Shown here: one piece after another, positions 9,303-20,577 of the stretch | Layout of the letters: each line of letters begins with the position of its first letter | Position numbering within the stretch: position 1 is the first letter of the stretch | NCBI GenBank assembly: GCA_963713355.1 | Contig: CAVQLK010000010.1 | Span: forward strand, 308,727 to 372,726 | Origin: FEN-1219 sp963713355 | Lineage (GTDB): Bacteria > Pseudomonadota > Gammaproteobacteria > Steroidobacterales > Rariloculaceae | Direction of reading: 5' to 3' | Length of the DNA: 64,000 nt | Position numbers and translations under genes: made by a program | The notes under the pieces: generated by a model | What the model was told of the DNA's origin: nothing | Seen by the model: only the letters and a program-made list of their open reading frames with translations | The model's database searches: none

Positions 9303-11779
9303 TCAAAACCGGTAAGTCATCTCCACGCCGTACTGCTGCGGCTTGCCGTAATAGACGATGCCATTCGGGTTCGACTCTTCGGAGATCCAGTCCTCGTCCG
9401 TCGCGTTGTCGACCCAGACGACGGCTTCCCAGCCGCGCGCGGCCGTGATGCCGAACCGCAGGTCGACGAGCGACAGCGGATCGCGCGCGATGAAATTCTC
9501 CGGCTCCCAATACGATCTCGCCGAGCCGGCGATAGTCGAGCCGCGCATACCACTCGCGGTCGCCACCGAGCTGGCCGCGATAGACGAACCCTAAGTTCGC
9601 GGTCGAATCGGGATTCTGCGGCATCTCCTTGCCGACGATGTTGATGCCGCCGGCGCCGACCCAATCGCTCGCCGTGATCTCCGAGTCGAGGAAGCCGAGA
9701 CCGAGATCGACCTGCAGGCGCTCCGTCGCGAGCCACGAGAGGCTCGTCTCGAGCCCGCTGACGTCGGCCGATCGAATGTTGCGCGTCGTCTGAGCCGTGA
9801 ACGGCGCGACGAACACGAACGTGAAGCCGTTCGAGACTTCCGTGTCGAACACCGCCGCGTCCCACCGCAGTGCGCCGCCGAGCAGCGCTGACTTGAAGCC
9901 GAGCTCGAAGCCCTCGGTGTCCTCTTGGTCGTACGAGTCTTGCACGCCCTGCGGCAAGCCCGGGACGCCGGCACTGACGAGCGTCGCGACGCCGATCGCG
10001 ACACCGCTCAAGTTGAACCCGCCGCTGCGAAAGCCTTCGGCGTACGTGCCGTAGACGAGTCCAGTCCTCGTTCGGCCGCCAGCTCAGCGTGAGCTTCGGC
10101 TGCGCCGAATCGAACTCCGTCTCGCGCACGTCGCCCTGACGGCCGCTCGGGAACGGGAACACCGGCAGGAATTGGTCCGGCGCCATGATCGTGAGCTCAC
10201 GCTCGTCGCGGTCGTAGCGCAGTGCGGCGGAGAGCTCGAGCTCGTCCGTCAGATCGAGCTCGATCTGGCCGAACGCCGCGTACGCGGTGTTGTGATTGCT
10301 GTCGAAGTTGTAGGCGAGTGCGTTCGGGTTGGTATTCGGATTGCGCGCCAAGGCGCCCGGTAGGCCGATGCCCGGGATCGGGATCAACGGCGCGATGAAT
10401 CGTTGGGTCCAGGTCGCCGTCGGATTGATGCCGCCGATGTTGGGGCTCGTGCGCTGCTCGACGAATCCCTGACCAAGGTCGTTGTTGATCGCGATCATCA
10501 CGTCGAGATCCGTTCGCGCGAAGTAGATGCCGCCGATCCAGCGCAAGCGCTGATCATCGGGAGACGTGAACCGCAGCTCCTGGCTGAAAGAATCGTGGAA
10601 GCGATTCTGGCCGAACGTGAGATTCTGGCCCGTTCCAGGCAGCGCAAGCGTAAAAGCGGTTGCGGGCACGACGACGCTCGCGGGGTGTGAGCCCGCGCCC
10701 GGCGTGCCGGCGACTTGCACGAACGGGTAATAGGCGAACTGCTCCGCCGCCGTCACGTGGTCCAGCGAATCGAGCGAAGTGACTGAGGTCAGCGTCCCGG
10801 CGCCGACTTCCCAGTCGAACTTGGCCGAGAGGTTCAGGATCTCGCGGTCGTCCATGCCGGGCTCGTTGCCCTGGTGCTTGATGCTCGTGTTATTGGGGTC
10901 GCCGATCAGCGCCGTGATGGACGCCGGCAAGCCGGGCACGGGCGGCGCGGTGCCGTTGCCGGGGTATTGCGCCGTGCCGGGGAAGCCGGTCACGAAGTTC
11001 GGCGCGTTCGAGATGAATTGCGAGCCCGTCGACTGCGTGTGGCTGACCGTGGCCCGCAGATCGAGCGTCGTGCTGGCACCGATTTCCCAGAGCAGCTTGC
11101 CGGCGATCGTAAGGTCCTCATAGGGGTCGGCTTTTTCTCCGGTCGCGACGTTGTCGCGCCAGCCGTCCGCGTCCTTGTAGCCGACGACGATGCGGCCGAG
11201 CACCTCGTCTCCGCCGATCGGGCCGCTCGCGACGGCCGAAAACTGCACGTTGTCGCCGTTGCCGACGCCGCCGCGTACGTAGATCTCCGGCTCCGTCGTA
11301 GGCTGCTTCGTCGTGATGTTGACGGCACCACCCGTGGCGTTGCGCCCGTAAAGCGCACCCTGTGGGCCTTTGAGCACCTCGATCTGCTGCACGTCGTAGA
11401 GCTCTTGCGAGAACGCGAGGCTCGTCGTCGACAATACGCCGTCGACGACGACGGCGACCGTCGGATCGACGTTGCGGATCTGCGCCAAGCCGCGAATGTT
11501 GACGAACGCGAACGCGTTGTTCTGCGTCTCCATCAGCGTCATGTTGGAGGTGAGGTTCACGTAGTCGCGCATGCTCTGGATGCGTGCCTGCTCGACGGTT
11601 TCGGCGTCGAACGCCGTGACCGTGGCCGGCGCGTCCTGCAAGCTTTCGGCGCGCCTCAGCGCCGTCACCACGATCTCTTCCAACGCCTCTTGTGCTTGCG
11701 CCGATACGGTGGCGAAGCCTGCAACCGTCGCGCCGAGCGCCACGGTGATTTTTTTCGAGGAAGAGCGGCAGTGCTGCAT
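9303..11779 (-). pseudogene. TonB-dependent outer-membrane receptor, interrupted by two frameshifts
   Basis: The protein begins with ATG at 11779, preceded by a GAGGACAGCT ribosome-binding site. It has a signal peptide ending 'VSAQAQ', a TonB-box-like 'EEIVVTALRR' and a plug domain ('NIRGLAQIRNVDPTVAVVVDG', 'VEVLKGPQGALYGRNATGG'-type motif). The barrel runs to a C-terminal aromatic end 'GVEMTYRF'. The reading frame shifts at about 10060 (an extra A gives 'DW' then 'LVYGTYAEGFRSGGF') and at about 9510 (an extra T before 'WEPENFIARDPLSLVDL'). With both repaired the product is about 820 residues. The type is the large iron/polymer receptor class frequent in sphingomonads and related gammaproteobacteria; the substrate is unknown. 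The single-base insertions leave no other damage, so a sequencing error is likely. Confidence 0.85.
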
Positions 11780-11894
11780 GAGCTGTCCTCCGGTGACGTT
11801 CGCACCGCTAACACTACCAGCTTTAGGACAATACGGGCCGAGCGATATGGCGCAGCAGGTGCGCTTCCGCCGCTGCGGCGGTATTGTTTGCAGC

Positions 11895-12647
11895 ATGCGC
11901 GCCACTCGGGGTTGGCTGCCGGCGGCTGCTGCGCTGGCGGTGGTGACAGCGGCGAGCTCGGCTGAACGGACAGAGCTGCCCCCGCCGGCCGGAGCTGGCG
12001 TCGAGCGCGGCGTCGCAGTCCTGCAATGCACGGCATCGTCCGGCTTGGTCACCGTTAGCCGAGCCACGCTGCTCGATGTCGATGTCGACGAGGGCGCCGA
12101 AGTCTTGCTGACGGCCGGTCACGGTCTGCCCTCGACGGCCGACGAGGCTCGGCGGAATTGCCGCATCCTTGCGCGCGGCAAAGCACATGCAATAGAGGCC
12201 GTGTGGCACGCGGGCGGTTACGCGGCGGGGCCCGAGCACGACTGGGCCGTCCTGCTCAGCGAGCGCATCAAGGGCGAGCCGCGCCGGTGGCGCGTCGCCG
12301 AGGTCGCGGAGGCCTGGCTCGAGCAACTCGTCGCCGACAACGCGCGCGTGCGGCTCGTGCTGCGCTATGCCGATGCGGCGCAATCGGACTGCCGGCTCGA
12401 GGCGTGGACCGCGCAACGCCTGCTCGCGCATACGTGCAACACGTATCCCGGCACCTCGGGCTCGCCGCTCGTCGTCGGCGTCGAGCGGGAGCCCGTCCTC
12501 ATCGCCCTCCATGTGGGCTCGCAGCTCGAGTGGGACGGCAAGAAGCTCGACGTGGTCAACGTCGCCCGGCCGCTCGACACCGCCGTCATCGTCGCGATCG
12601 ACGCGGCAGCGGCGGCGGCTGTCGCGCCGCGCAAGCGGCGCCGTTAG
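11895..12647 (+). CDS. Secreted trypsin-like serine protease
   Basis: A 250-residue protein with an N-terminal signal peptide (hydrophobic residues about 8-20, likely cut near 'SSA'). The chymotrypsin-fold catalytic triad can be placed: His76 in 'LLTAGHGLP', Asp116 in 'PEHDWAVLLS' and Ser188 in 'TYPGTSGSPLVV'. Cysteines near 45, 89, 166 and 181 could form disulfides in the periplasm or outside the cell. The start at 11895 is chosen for the signal peptide; no strong ribosome-binding site precedes it and earlier in-frame starts exist. It is divergent from the TonB receptor with about 115 bases between them. The substrate is unknown. Confidence 0.75.
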   Translation: MRATRGWLPAAAALAVVTAASSAERTELPPPAGAGVERGVAVLQCTASSGLVTVSRATLLDVDVDEGAEVLLTAGHGLPSTADEARRNCRILARGKAHAIEAVWHAGGYAAGPEHDWAVLLSERIKGEPRRWRVAEVAEAWLEQLVADNARVRLVLRYADAAQSDCRLEAWTAQRLLAHTCNTYPGTSGSPLVVGVEREPVLIALHVGSQLEWDGKKLDVVNVARPLDTAVIVAIDAAAAAAVAPRKRRR

Positions 12648-12770
12648 CGGGCGCCGACGGCGTGCTAGCATCGAAAACAACCGCCCGCGCGCAAGCGCCG
12701 GCGGCGGTGCCTCGACCCAACAAGCAACAATGACAGTGAGCGCGCGCTGCACGGCGCCAAGGTGGCAACG

Positions 12771-14156
12771 ATGATCGGCGGACGCCCATACACGGATCGT
12801 ACGACCCTGATCAAGAACGGCTACGTGCTGACGCTCGACGCCGAGCTCGGCGATTTGCCGCTGACCGACGTGCTCATCGACGGCGACAAGATCGCGGCCG
12901 TCGGGCGCAACCTGAAGGTGAGTCCCAACGCGAACGTCATCGACGCCACGAACCGCATCGTGATGCCGGGCTTCGTCGACACGCACCGGCACACCTGGCA
13001 GACGCCCGTGCGCGGCGTGCTGCCGAGCTGCACGCTCGACCAGTACTTCTCGGGCATGCTCGACAACATCGGCATCCAGTATCGCGCCGAGGACGTCTAC
13101 ATCGCGAACCTCATGGGCGCGCTCGAGGCGCTCTCGGGCGGCATCACGACGCTGCTCGACTGGTCGCACGTCAACAACACGCCCGAGCACGCCGATGCAG
13201 CGATCGCGGGGCTCGCGGAGGCCGGCATTCGCGCCGTCTATGCGCACGGCCCGCCGGTCGGAGCCTCGAAGTGGTGGGCGTACAGCTCGGCGGAGCACCC
13301 CGAAGACGTGCGCCGTATCCGCAAGCAGTACTTCAACTCCGACGATCAGCTCTTGACGCTCGCACTCGCGGCGCGCGCCCCCGGCAACACGACGCCGGAG
13401 GTTGCAACGCACGACTGGAAGCTCGCGCGCGAGCTCGGCATCCGCATCAGCGTTCACGTCGGCATGCGGCTCACGGGTGTGCACGTGCACCACATCAAGA
13501 CGCTGCACGATCTCGGCCTCATGGGCCCCGACACGACGTACATCCACTGCACGGATTCGACCGACGAGGAGCTCGACCTCATCGCGAAGTCGGGCGGCAC
13601 GACTTCCGTGGCGCCTTACGTCGAGATGCTGATGGGGCACGGCGTGCCGCCGACGGGCCGACTCGTGGCGCGCGGTGTGCGGCCGTCGCTGTCGATCGAC
13701 GTTGTGTCGAGCGTGCCCGGCGACATGTTCACGCAGATGCGCACGGCGCTCGTGCAGGAGCGCATCCTCGCGTTCACCGATACGCCCGACATCGCGTTCG
13801 CGCCGACGTTGACGCACCGCGACGTGCTCGAGTTCGCGACGGTCGACGGCGCGCGCGCCTGCGCGCTCGATCACAAAATCGGCACGATCAAGCCGGGCAA
13901 GCAAGCGGACATCATTTTGATTCGCACGGACCAAGTGAACGTGGCCCCCATCATCGATCCCGTCGCGACCGTCGTCATCTGCGCCGACACCTCGAACGTC
14001 GATACCGTGTTCGTCGCCGGCCGGATCGTGAAGCACAACGGCCAGCTCGTGCGCGTCGATCTACCGAGGCTGCTCGATAGGCTGTCCGGCGCGCGCGATT
14101 ACTTGCTGTCGCACGCGGGCGTGATTCCGAAGTGGATCCTGTCGCGACGCGATTGA
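12771..14156 (+). CDS. Amidohydrolase family protein (TrzA/AtzB-like metal-dependent hydrolase)
   Basis: About 461 residues of the amidohydrolase superfamily, subtype with N- and C-terminal beta-sandwich segments around a TIM barrel. Visible features are 'LIKNGYVLTLDAE', the metal-binding HxH as 'DTHRHTWQTPVRG' (His72, His74), a later 'ISVHVGM' His, 'YIHCTDST' and a C-terminal 'GTIKPGKQADIILI' motif. Members deaminate or dechlorinate heterocycles, or deaminate adenosine-like compounds; the exact substrate cannot be assigned. The ATG at 12771 follows an AAGGTGG site; a GTG at 12762 is also in frame. No signal peptide is seen, so it is probably cytoplasmic. Confidence 0.85.
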   Translation: MIGGRPYTDRTTLIKNGYVLTLDAELGDLPLTDVLIDGDKIAAVGRNLKVSPNANVIDATNRIVMPGFVDTHRHTWQTPVRGVLPSCTLDQYFSGMLDNIGIQYRAEDVYIANLMGALEALSGGITTLLDWSHVNNTPEHADAAIAGLAEAGIRAVYAHGPPVGASKWWAYSSAEHPEDVRRIRKQYFNSDDQLLTLALAARAPGNTTPEVATHDWKLARELGIRISVHVGMRLTGVHVHHIKTLHDLGLMGPDTTYIHCTDSTDEELDLIAKSGGTTSVAPYVEMLMGHGVPPTGRLVARGVRPSLSIDVVSSVPGDMFTQMRTALVQERILAFTDTPDIAFAPTLTHRDVLEFATVDGARACALDHKIGTIKPGKQADIILIRTDQVNVAPIIDPVATVVICADTSNVDTVFVAGRIVKHNGQLVRVDLPRLLDRLSGARDYLLSHAGVIPKWILSRRD

Positions 14157-14177
14157 GAGAATGAGGAGAATCCGCCC

Positions 14178-15074
14178 ATGCGCATCGTCCATGTTTGCCT
14201 CGCGATGTCTGTCGCAGCCGCTGCCGCCACGTGGTCGCCGCGTCTCGCCTCGCAGAGCGCTGCAAGCTGCGACCGAGCCTGCCTCGCGGGAGTGATGACA
14301 GCGTATCTCGATTCGCTCGTTGCTCATGACCCGAGCAAAGCACCGCTCGCCGCCGGCGTGCGGTTCACCGAGGACGCGAAGGAACTGCCCGTGGGCGAAG
14401 GGATCTGGAAGACGGCCACGAAGCTGCGCCCGTTCCGAACGGATTTCCTCGACGCGGCGACGGGAACCGCGGCAGTCCATGCCGTGCTCGAGGAGAACGG
14501 CACACCGGTGTTGCTCGCAGCGCGCTTACGCGTCGTCGGCCGCCGCATCACGGAGGTCGAGACGATCGTCGTCCGCAATCAACAGGAGGGCGCGCTGTTT
14601 CAGCCCGATGCGCTGACGCAGGCGTCGCCGGCAATGGTCGCCGCGCCTCCGGCCGCGTCGCGCATGTCGCGCGACGCGCTGACGGAGATGGCGCTGCGCT
14701 ATCCCGGCGGCCTGAAGGTCGGCAGCTTCGAGAAATCCGATGTGCCGTTCGCGCCGGGCGCGTACCGGCTCGAGAACGGCGTGCGCATGGCCGGGCCCGG
14801 CTGCACATTCCAGCCGCCGGGCTGCGAGAACATGCGCGGCCAACGGATCCCGACGCTGGCGGGAATCGTCGCGCACGTCGTCGCCGTCGACGAGGAGAAC
14901 GGCACCGTGCTCGTCTGGATGGATTTCGGTCCGGGCTCGTTACCTGGGCCGCCGGGAGCCGCGCCGCGGTCGCTCGTGACGTTCGAGGCGTTCAAGATCC
15001 ACGGCGGCCAAGTCCACGCAGTCGAAGCGATTTTCGAGGGCATGCCGGCGAACACGGCGTCGGGCTGGCGCTAG
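14178..15074 (+). CDS. Secreted protein of unknown function
   Basis: 298 residues beginning with a clear signal peptide (hydrophobic residues about 5-20, cut near 'LASQS'). A cysteine pair ('CDRACLAGVM') follows, then an NTF2/SnoaL-like stretch ('YLDSLVAHDPSKAPLAAGVRFTEDAKELPVGEG') and a second similar-looking half ending 'VHAVEAIFEGMP'. The pattern recalls periplasmic SnoaL-like or DUF8021-type proteins. It lies 21 bases after the amidohydrolase, with a GAGGAG site before the ATG, so the two are probably co-transcribed. A role in the same catabolic step is only a guess from position. Confidence 0.7.
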   Translation: MRIVHVCLAMSVAAAAATWSPRLASQSAASCDRACLAGVMTAYLDSLVAHDPSKAPLAAGVRFTEDAKELPVGEGIWKTATKLRPFRTDFLDAATGTAAVHAVLEENGTPVLLAARLRVVGRRITEVETIVVRNQQEGALFQPDALTQASPAMVAAPPAASRMSRDALTEMALRYPGGLKVGSFEKSDVPFAPGAYRLENGVRMAGPGCTFQPPGCENMRGQRIPTLAGIVAHVVAVDEENGTVLVWMDFGPGSLPGPPGAAPRSLVTFEAFKIHGGQVHAVEAIFEGMPANTASGWR

Positions 15075-15086
15075 GAGCACTGCACG

Positions 15087-15951
15087 GTGGCCGGGCCGCA
15101 CTCCTGCAAGCGCCTCTGTCGCGGCGCGGCAATCGCGCTGGCAGCGTTCGGGGCGGCGCAGCACGCCGCGCATGCGGACCCCGCGAGCGTCGTCAACGCG
15201 CTGCGGGTGCAGGGGTGCGCGCGCGTACCGGCCGTCGGCTCGCCGGTGCGGCGCGACACCTCGCTCGATGCGGCCGCGCGCGAGCTTGCGCGCAACACGA
15301 AGCTCGGCGACGCGCTTGCGCGCGTCGGCTACCCTGTGCGAGCTCGGCGTCGTTTCACGTTCGCGGCTCGCGAGAGGACGCGGCGATTCGCAGCATGCTC
15401 GAGACGCGTTACTGCGATAGCGTCAACGATCCGAGGTTGTCGAGCTCGGCGTGCACCAGAGCGGCGACGAGACCTGGATCGTGATGGCCGGGCGCAAGCG
15501 AAACGCCGTTCGCCGCGCTGCAAGATCCAGCTGCCGTCGCACGGCGCGTCCTCGAGCTCGTCAACGCGGCGCGCGCAGAGGCGCGGCGCTGCGGGCGCGA
15601 GCGATTTGAACCCGCAGCGCCGGTCGCGATGTCAACGACCTTGACGGCGGCGGCATCGTTACACTCGCTCGACATGGCCGAGCGCGGCTCGTTGGGCCAT
15701 GAGGGCTCCGACGGCAGCAGTTCCGGCGAACGAATGACCCGCGCCGGCTACACGTGGCAGGTTGCCGGCGAGAACGTCGCGGCGGGGCAGTCCGACGCCG
15801 AAAGCGTCGTCGCGGCGTGGCTCGCCAGCCCCGGGCATTGTGCGACGCTGATGAGCGCGCGTCTACACCGAGACCGGCATCGCGTTCGCGCTGGCGCCCG
15901 GCAAGGATCCGGCCGTCTACTGGACGCAGGTGTTCGCAGCGCCGCGCTTGA
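15087..15951 (+). pseudogene. CAP (SCP/PR1) domain secreted protein, frameshifted
   Basis: The first frame opens with GTG at 15087, a signal peptide ('AIALAAFGAAQHAAHA') and the segment 'RDTSLDAAARELARNTKLGDALARVGYP'. Coding then moves through at least three further frames: 'SSASFHVRGSREDAAIRSMLETRYCDSVNDPRL', 'ALQDPAAVARRVLELVNAAR', and a CAP domain with 'SLHSLDMAERGSLGHEGSDG', 'WQVAGENVAAGQ' and 'WLASPGHCATLMS'. It ends near 15951 with 'YWTQVFAAPR'. The CAP signature GHxG..ENxA..W..SPGHC is nearly complete, so the underlying protein is an extracellular CAP-family protein of about 285 residues. Several single-base shifts occur without stops inside the correct frames. Confidence 0.7.
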
Positions 15952-15970
15952 CGCGGCGCCGCATATGGCG

Positions 15971-18779
15971 TCAGTTACCGAGGTCCCACTTAACGTCGAT
16001 CTTCGCCGTCGTGCCGATGCGACTGCGAGATGACCACGGTGACGCCGCCTGCTCGATCTCGAGCTCCTCGTCGAGCAAGTTCTGGACCCGGAACTTCATG
16101 CTGAGCCGGTCGGTCGGGTAGAACGAGTAGACGAAGTCCAGCGAGTCGAACGGTTGCTCGTAGGCATCCGGCGCTCCGTCGCGGCCCGCGAAGAACAATC
16201 GCTCGCCGAACGTGTTGTAGGCGAGCGTGAACGTGTGGCCGCCGTTGTCCGAGTCGAAGCCAAGCTGTAGGTTGCCGACGTACTCCGAGTGTTGCGACAT
16301 CGGCCGCACGTCGTTCGTCAGATTGAACGGCGACGTCGCCGACCGTGAGCTCGGAGTCGCTGAGAGCGTCACGTTGCCGGCGAAGAAGAACGGATCCAGG
16401 AAGTCCCAGCCGAACGACGAGAGGTCCTTGAGCCACTCGATCTCGAGACCCGAGATCATCGGCCGACTCCGCGTTGACGAACGTCAGCGAGATGTTGTCG
16501 TCCGTGCCGGCGGCTTGCACCGTCTCGATCGGGTTCTCGATGTCCTTGTAGAACAGGACGCCGTGAAGTTGTCGCCGTTCGCGAAGAACCATTCGGCTCG
16601 CAGGTCGAAGTTGCCGATCGCCGAAGTCACGAGCTCCGGGTTGCCGCGGATGCGCGTCTCGGTCAAGCGGATCGATGAAGCTCGAGCCCGAGATTTCGCG
16701 TAAGTCGGGCCGCGCGACGGTTTCGCTCAGGCCAACGCGGAGCTGGAAGTCTTCGGCCCAAACGTCGCGGAAGATGCGCGTCACGGCGAGCGCCGGATAG
16801 AGGTCGTCCTCGTCGAACATGACGTTCTCGAGCGCCGCCTCGTCGCACGGCACGAGCGCGCATTGGCCGACGGTGACGTCGTACTGCAGCGTGTCGATCG
16901 GCAGCGAGGCTTGCTGGAACTCTTCCCAGCGCAACCCGCCTGCCAAGCGCCAGATATCGTTGCACGAGCACGTCGGCCTTGACGTAGACTGCCTCGTTCG
17001 TTTGCGCTGCGAGATAGCTTTCGGTTCCGATGCCGCCGCGGTCAGCCCGAAGCGATAGTTCGGATTGCTGATGTTCTCGTCGGTGAAGACCGTACCCGGC
17101 GTGCCGACGAGAATCGGCCCGGCCAAGGTCGCGGTCGTGCCGAGGCCGAACTGCGTCTGGGTGTAACTGCGGGCCTTGTCGGAGACGTCCTGCCCGTCGC
17201 TGAAGTCGACTTGAATGTTGTTCTCGAACGCGAACGGTTTCATCAGGTCCCAGCCGGAGCTGCGTACTTCGTCCTCGAGGTACGTGAAGCGGTAGTCGGC
17301 CGCCGAGGCCGAACGCGCGAATCGCCGTCGACAGGACGTCGCCGGTGGTCGGGATCGACCTGATCCTCGGCCGAGAACTTGATCTCGTTCGGGATATCCG
17401 TATCGGCCGTGGCATCGGAAACGTACCAGTCGACAGTCAGACCATCGAGCCAGTCGCGGTCGAGGAACCGGTGGCCTTGCCGCGTGTCGAGGCCGATCAC
17501 GTGGCGGCCGCGAATCTGGTTCGCGAGCAGCTCGCGTTGCTCGTAGCGGATGTCGTAGTCGCGGAGCTGGGCGCCGTCGGTTAGCTGGAAGTTGTTGGTC
17601 GTGCGCGTCGAGATCGCGGCCTCGTCGTCCGTGTTGCGGACGTAGGTGGCTGCTCGTCGAGATCTCGTGGTCGTCCGTATAGGAAAGACCAAGATTGATG
17701 ACGCCCGTCGTCGACACTGGGTTGATCGTTGCGGTTTTTCGTTTCGACGAGTGTCACGGGGTCGGTGACGTCGCGCTCGACGCGCTCGCGATTGCGCCAG
17801 ACGTTGTCGTACGAGAGGAGGCCCAGCACGCCGATCCGCCAGGCGTCGTCTTCCGACAAGAACCAACGGTTGCCGAGCGCGATTTCGAGGCTGCCGTCGG
17901 GGCTCAGCTCTTTCCCCTTGATCTCCACGTCGCGATTCAGCGAGAGCGCGAGATCTCGGTTGATCGCTTCCGCCTCGCTCAATGCGTGCGAAGGTACCGT
18001 CGCGATTCAAGCCGGCGAGGATGTTCGCGGAGCTGATGTCTCCCAGATACGTCTGGAGCCCCGTCTGCAGCGGCTCGGGAAAGGCGCGCGTGCCGTCGTC
18101 GCGGCCGAGGCCGTCGCGATGGCCGCCTTGGTACGCGTAGCCTTCATCGCTGCTGTCGGAGTTCGATGCCCGAGCCGATCTCGATGTTGACGACGGGCCC
18201 GTTCGGAATGCTTCGCGTCCTGATGTCGATGTTGCCGCCGCCGAATGCCGCCGGCGCTTCGGGCGAGTAGCCCTTCTGCACCTGCAGCGCGTCGATGATC
18301 TCGGTCGGGAAGATGTCGAGCGGAATGACGTTGCGCGTGAGGTCGGGAGAGGGCACCTGCGCGCCGTTCAATTGCACGCTCGAGTAGCGCTCGCCGAGGC
18401 CGCGCACATAGATGAATTGATCGTTGACGAGCGTCAAGCCCGGGACGCGCCGCAGCGCGGCCGAAACCGTGCTGTCGCCGACGCGCGAGATCGGCTTCGG
18501 CTCCCAAGAAGTCGGTGACGACGTCCTCCTCGAGCCGCGCGCCGACGATGTCGAGCGCCGTCGAGCGCAGCCCGCCCGATCGTCACGATTTCCTCGATGC
18601 CGGTCGGCGGCTGGCCGTCGGCGGCCGCGCTTTCGCCTTCGGCCGGCTGCGGTTGGGCGGCGATGATCGGCCACACCGGGCCGGTCGAGAGCTTCCTGCG
18701 CCGCAGCAGTTCCCGCGCCCGCGAGCGCGGCGACGAACAGCGCCAACGGCGTGCGACGCGGTAGTTTCGGCTTGGGCAT
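15971..18779 (-). pseudogene. TonB-dependent receptor downstream of the beta-helix lipoprotein, multiply frameshifted
   Basis: The ATG at 18779 follows a GAGGTACC site and opens a signal peptide ('LALFVAALAGAGTAAAQ'). Across several frames one can read a TonB-box-like 'GIEEIVTIG', a plug with 'VPGLTLVNDQFIYVRGLGER' and 'QKGYSPEAPAAFGGGNIDIRT', then barrel strands such as 'ELLANQIRGRHVIGLDTRQG', 'DIPNEIKFSAEDQVDP' and 'TRIFRDVWAEDFQLRVGLSE'. A C-terminal end 'SMKFRVQNLLDEELEIEQ' to 'KIDVKWDLGN' closes it. Repaired length would be about 930 residues. It lies 56 bases after the beta-helix lipoprotein gene on the same strand, so a receptor/surface-lipoprotein pair is likely. The many shifts resemble sequence errors because each frame remains free of stops where coding. 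Confidence 0.8.
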
Positions 18780-18835
18780 TTCGGTACCTCGTGTGCGTTT
18801 GGTCTGTGCTCGTGGGCAGTGCGCGAGCGGCTCGC

Positions 18836-20482
18836 TCACTCCCACCACGGCGCCACGGAGCGGTTGCCGGCGTTCAGGCCGAACGTCCAGTGTGCCGTCC
18901 AGTTTGCCGTGCTACGCACTGCGCCTATGTAGCCGTCGGCCACGGGGTCGGTCGCAGAGCCGATCGTGACTGTGGCGGCCGCGGCGTCCGTGATCGTGAC
19001 CGTCTGCAGCGCCGCCGGTGTCGCGACGCCGTTCAAGTCGACCGAGAAGAACGTTGCCGGTTGCAGCACCTGAACGTTGGCGTTCGCGGGATCCGTGATG
19101 ACGCTGTTGAACGTGTTGAACGCGTACGGTGCCGTTCCGGTGTTCGTGATCCACTGGAGACCCGTGTCGCCCGGCGTTCCAGTGCCGACGATGTTGTCTG
19201 CGGTCCCGCTGACGTACGCCTCCTGGCAAGAGATGACCGTGCGATTCAGCGTGGTCTCGCCGACGCGAGCGGCGCTCGACGTGTCGTCGTTCAAGTCGCG
19301 ATCGAGCTCGAAGCACTCGTTCGAGGCGCGGCCGAAGCGCGCCGTGGCGCGGCCGCCGTCGATGATGCTGTCGGTCAGCACCATGCGCGCTCCGTAGCGG
19401 ATGACCGGGCCTTCGGAGTCGCCGTGCGTGCCGACGTCGAAGTTCGACGGAATGCACGTCATGTGGCGGATCGTCGGCTGGGTCAGCGGTGCCTGGCTCG
19501 CGCCGCCGGCGAGGCGCGTCGACGCGACGTTGTCGCCCTCGATGCAGCGGTTGCCGTCCGTCGGCGAATGGATGACCAACGCGTTGTTGATCGTGCCGAC
19601 GTAGCCGTCGGAGAAGTCGATCGAGTCGTCGCGAACGTAGAGGGCAACGAGGTTCGTGATGTTGACGGCGCCGCCGAAGAACTCGACTCCGTCGTCGTAG
19701 GCGCTGTAGATCTGCAGGTTCTCGACGACCGTGCCGGAGCCGACGGCATTGAACGTGACTCCGTTCAGCTCGTCGCCGGGCGCGACTTCGAAACCGGGGT
19801 GCTTGACGACGACGTAGCGCAAGATGCCCGAGTTGTCGGCGTTGTTGTTGCCGCCGTAGTACGACGGCCGGCCCTCGGCCTCGACGTGGCAGTCATTGTT
19901 CGCGCGTTGCGCGTCGGTGCAGTTGTTCGTGATGCCGTTGCCGTTGATGACGATGCCGCCCCACAGCTGCACGTCGTATGGGCCGGCAGCGTGCGACTAC
20001 GGCGTCCGCGAAACCCGTGAACGTGATCGGCGCCGCCGGTGAGCCGTCGGCGATGATCCGCGAGCCGCGGTGTGATCAGCAGATAATCGCCCGAGTCGGT
20101 GAACGCGACGCGGGTGCCGGCTTCCACCGTCAGCGTCGGACCGGTGCGCTGCCGGCGCCGCACCCGAGCTCACGTCTTGGCCAACGACCAAGCTGTTCTG
20201 GAAGACATGGACGCCCGAGAAGAACGGCAGCGTGAGGTCGACCGTCAGCGGGCTGGCGTCCGAGACGAACGCCGCGTCGTAGGTGCAATTCGTGCCGTCG
20301 AAGGCGCCGCGCCGAGTGGCGCCGCCGACCGTATAGGAGGCGCACGGATTCGTTGCACCGCCGCTACCGCCGCCGCCCGTCGCGATGTCGACGTTGGTCG
20401 GCGCCAACGTGATGTCGCCCGAGCTGCACGCAGCGAGCGCGGCAGCCAAGGAAACCGAGGTCAAAGCTCGCCAATGGGTCAT
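18836..20482 (-). pseudogene. Beta-helix-like outer-membrane lipoprotein, frameshifted
   Basis: The ATG at 20482 is preceded by AGGAG and opens a lipoprotein signal with lipobox 'LAAALAACSSG'. The first 125 residues are in one frame ('PCASYTVGGATRRGAFDGTNCTY', 'FFSGVHVFQNSLVVGQD'). Then after frame changes near 20150 and 20000 comes 'GPTLTVEAGTRVAFTDSGDYL' and a long clean stretch of 378 codons (18836-19972). That stretch is full of short Asn/Gly/Asp-rich beta segments ('IYSAYDDGVEFFGGAVNITNLVALY', 'DDSIDFSDGYVGTINNALVI') typical of right-handed parallel beta-helices. It ends 'GLNAGNRSVAPWWE'. It precedes a TonB receptor gene in the same operon, so a surface-exposed binding or processing partner is plausible. 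I do not know its substrate. Confidence 0.7.
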
Positions 20483-20577
20483 TTCCTGCTCCTGAAGTCG
20501 ATCGGGTAAGCGGGCGCCGCGCGTCGTAGATAGCGGTGCAGCCGCGTGTTGCGATCGGCGCACAGTAGGCGCGCCAT

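Noticed and set aside
11823..14036. 737-codon leftward open frame over the protease and amidohydrolase
   Set aside because: Low-complexity Arg/His/Asp composition, antisense to two recognisable genes.
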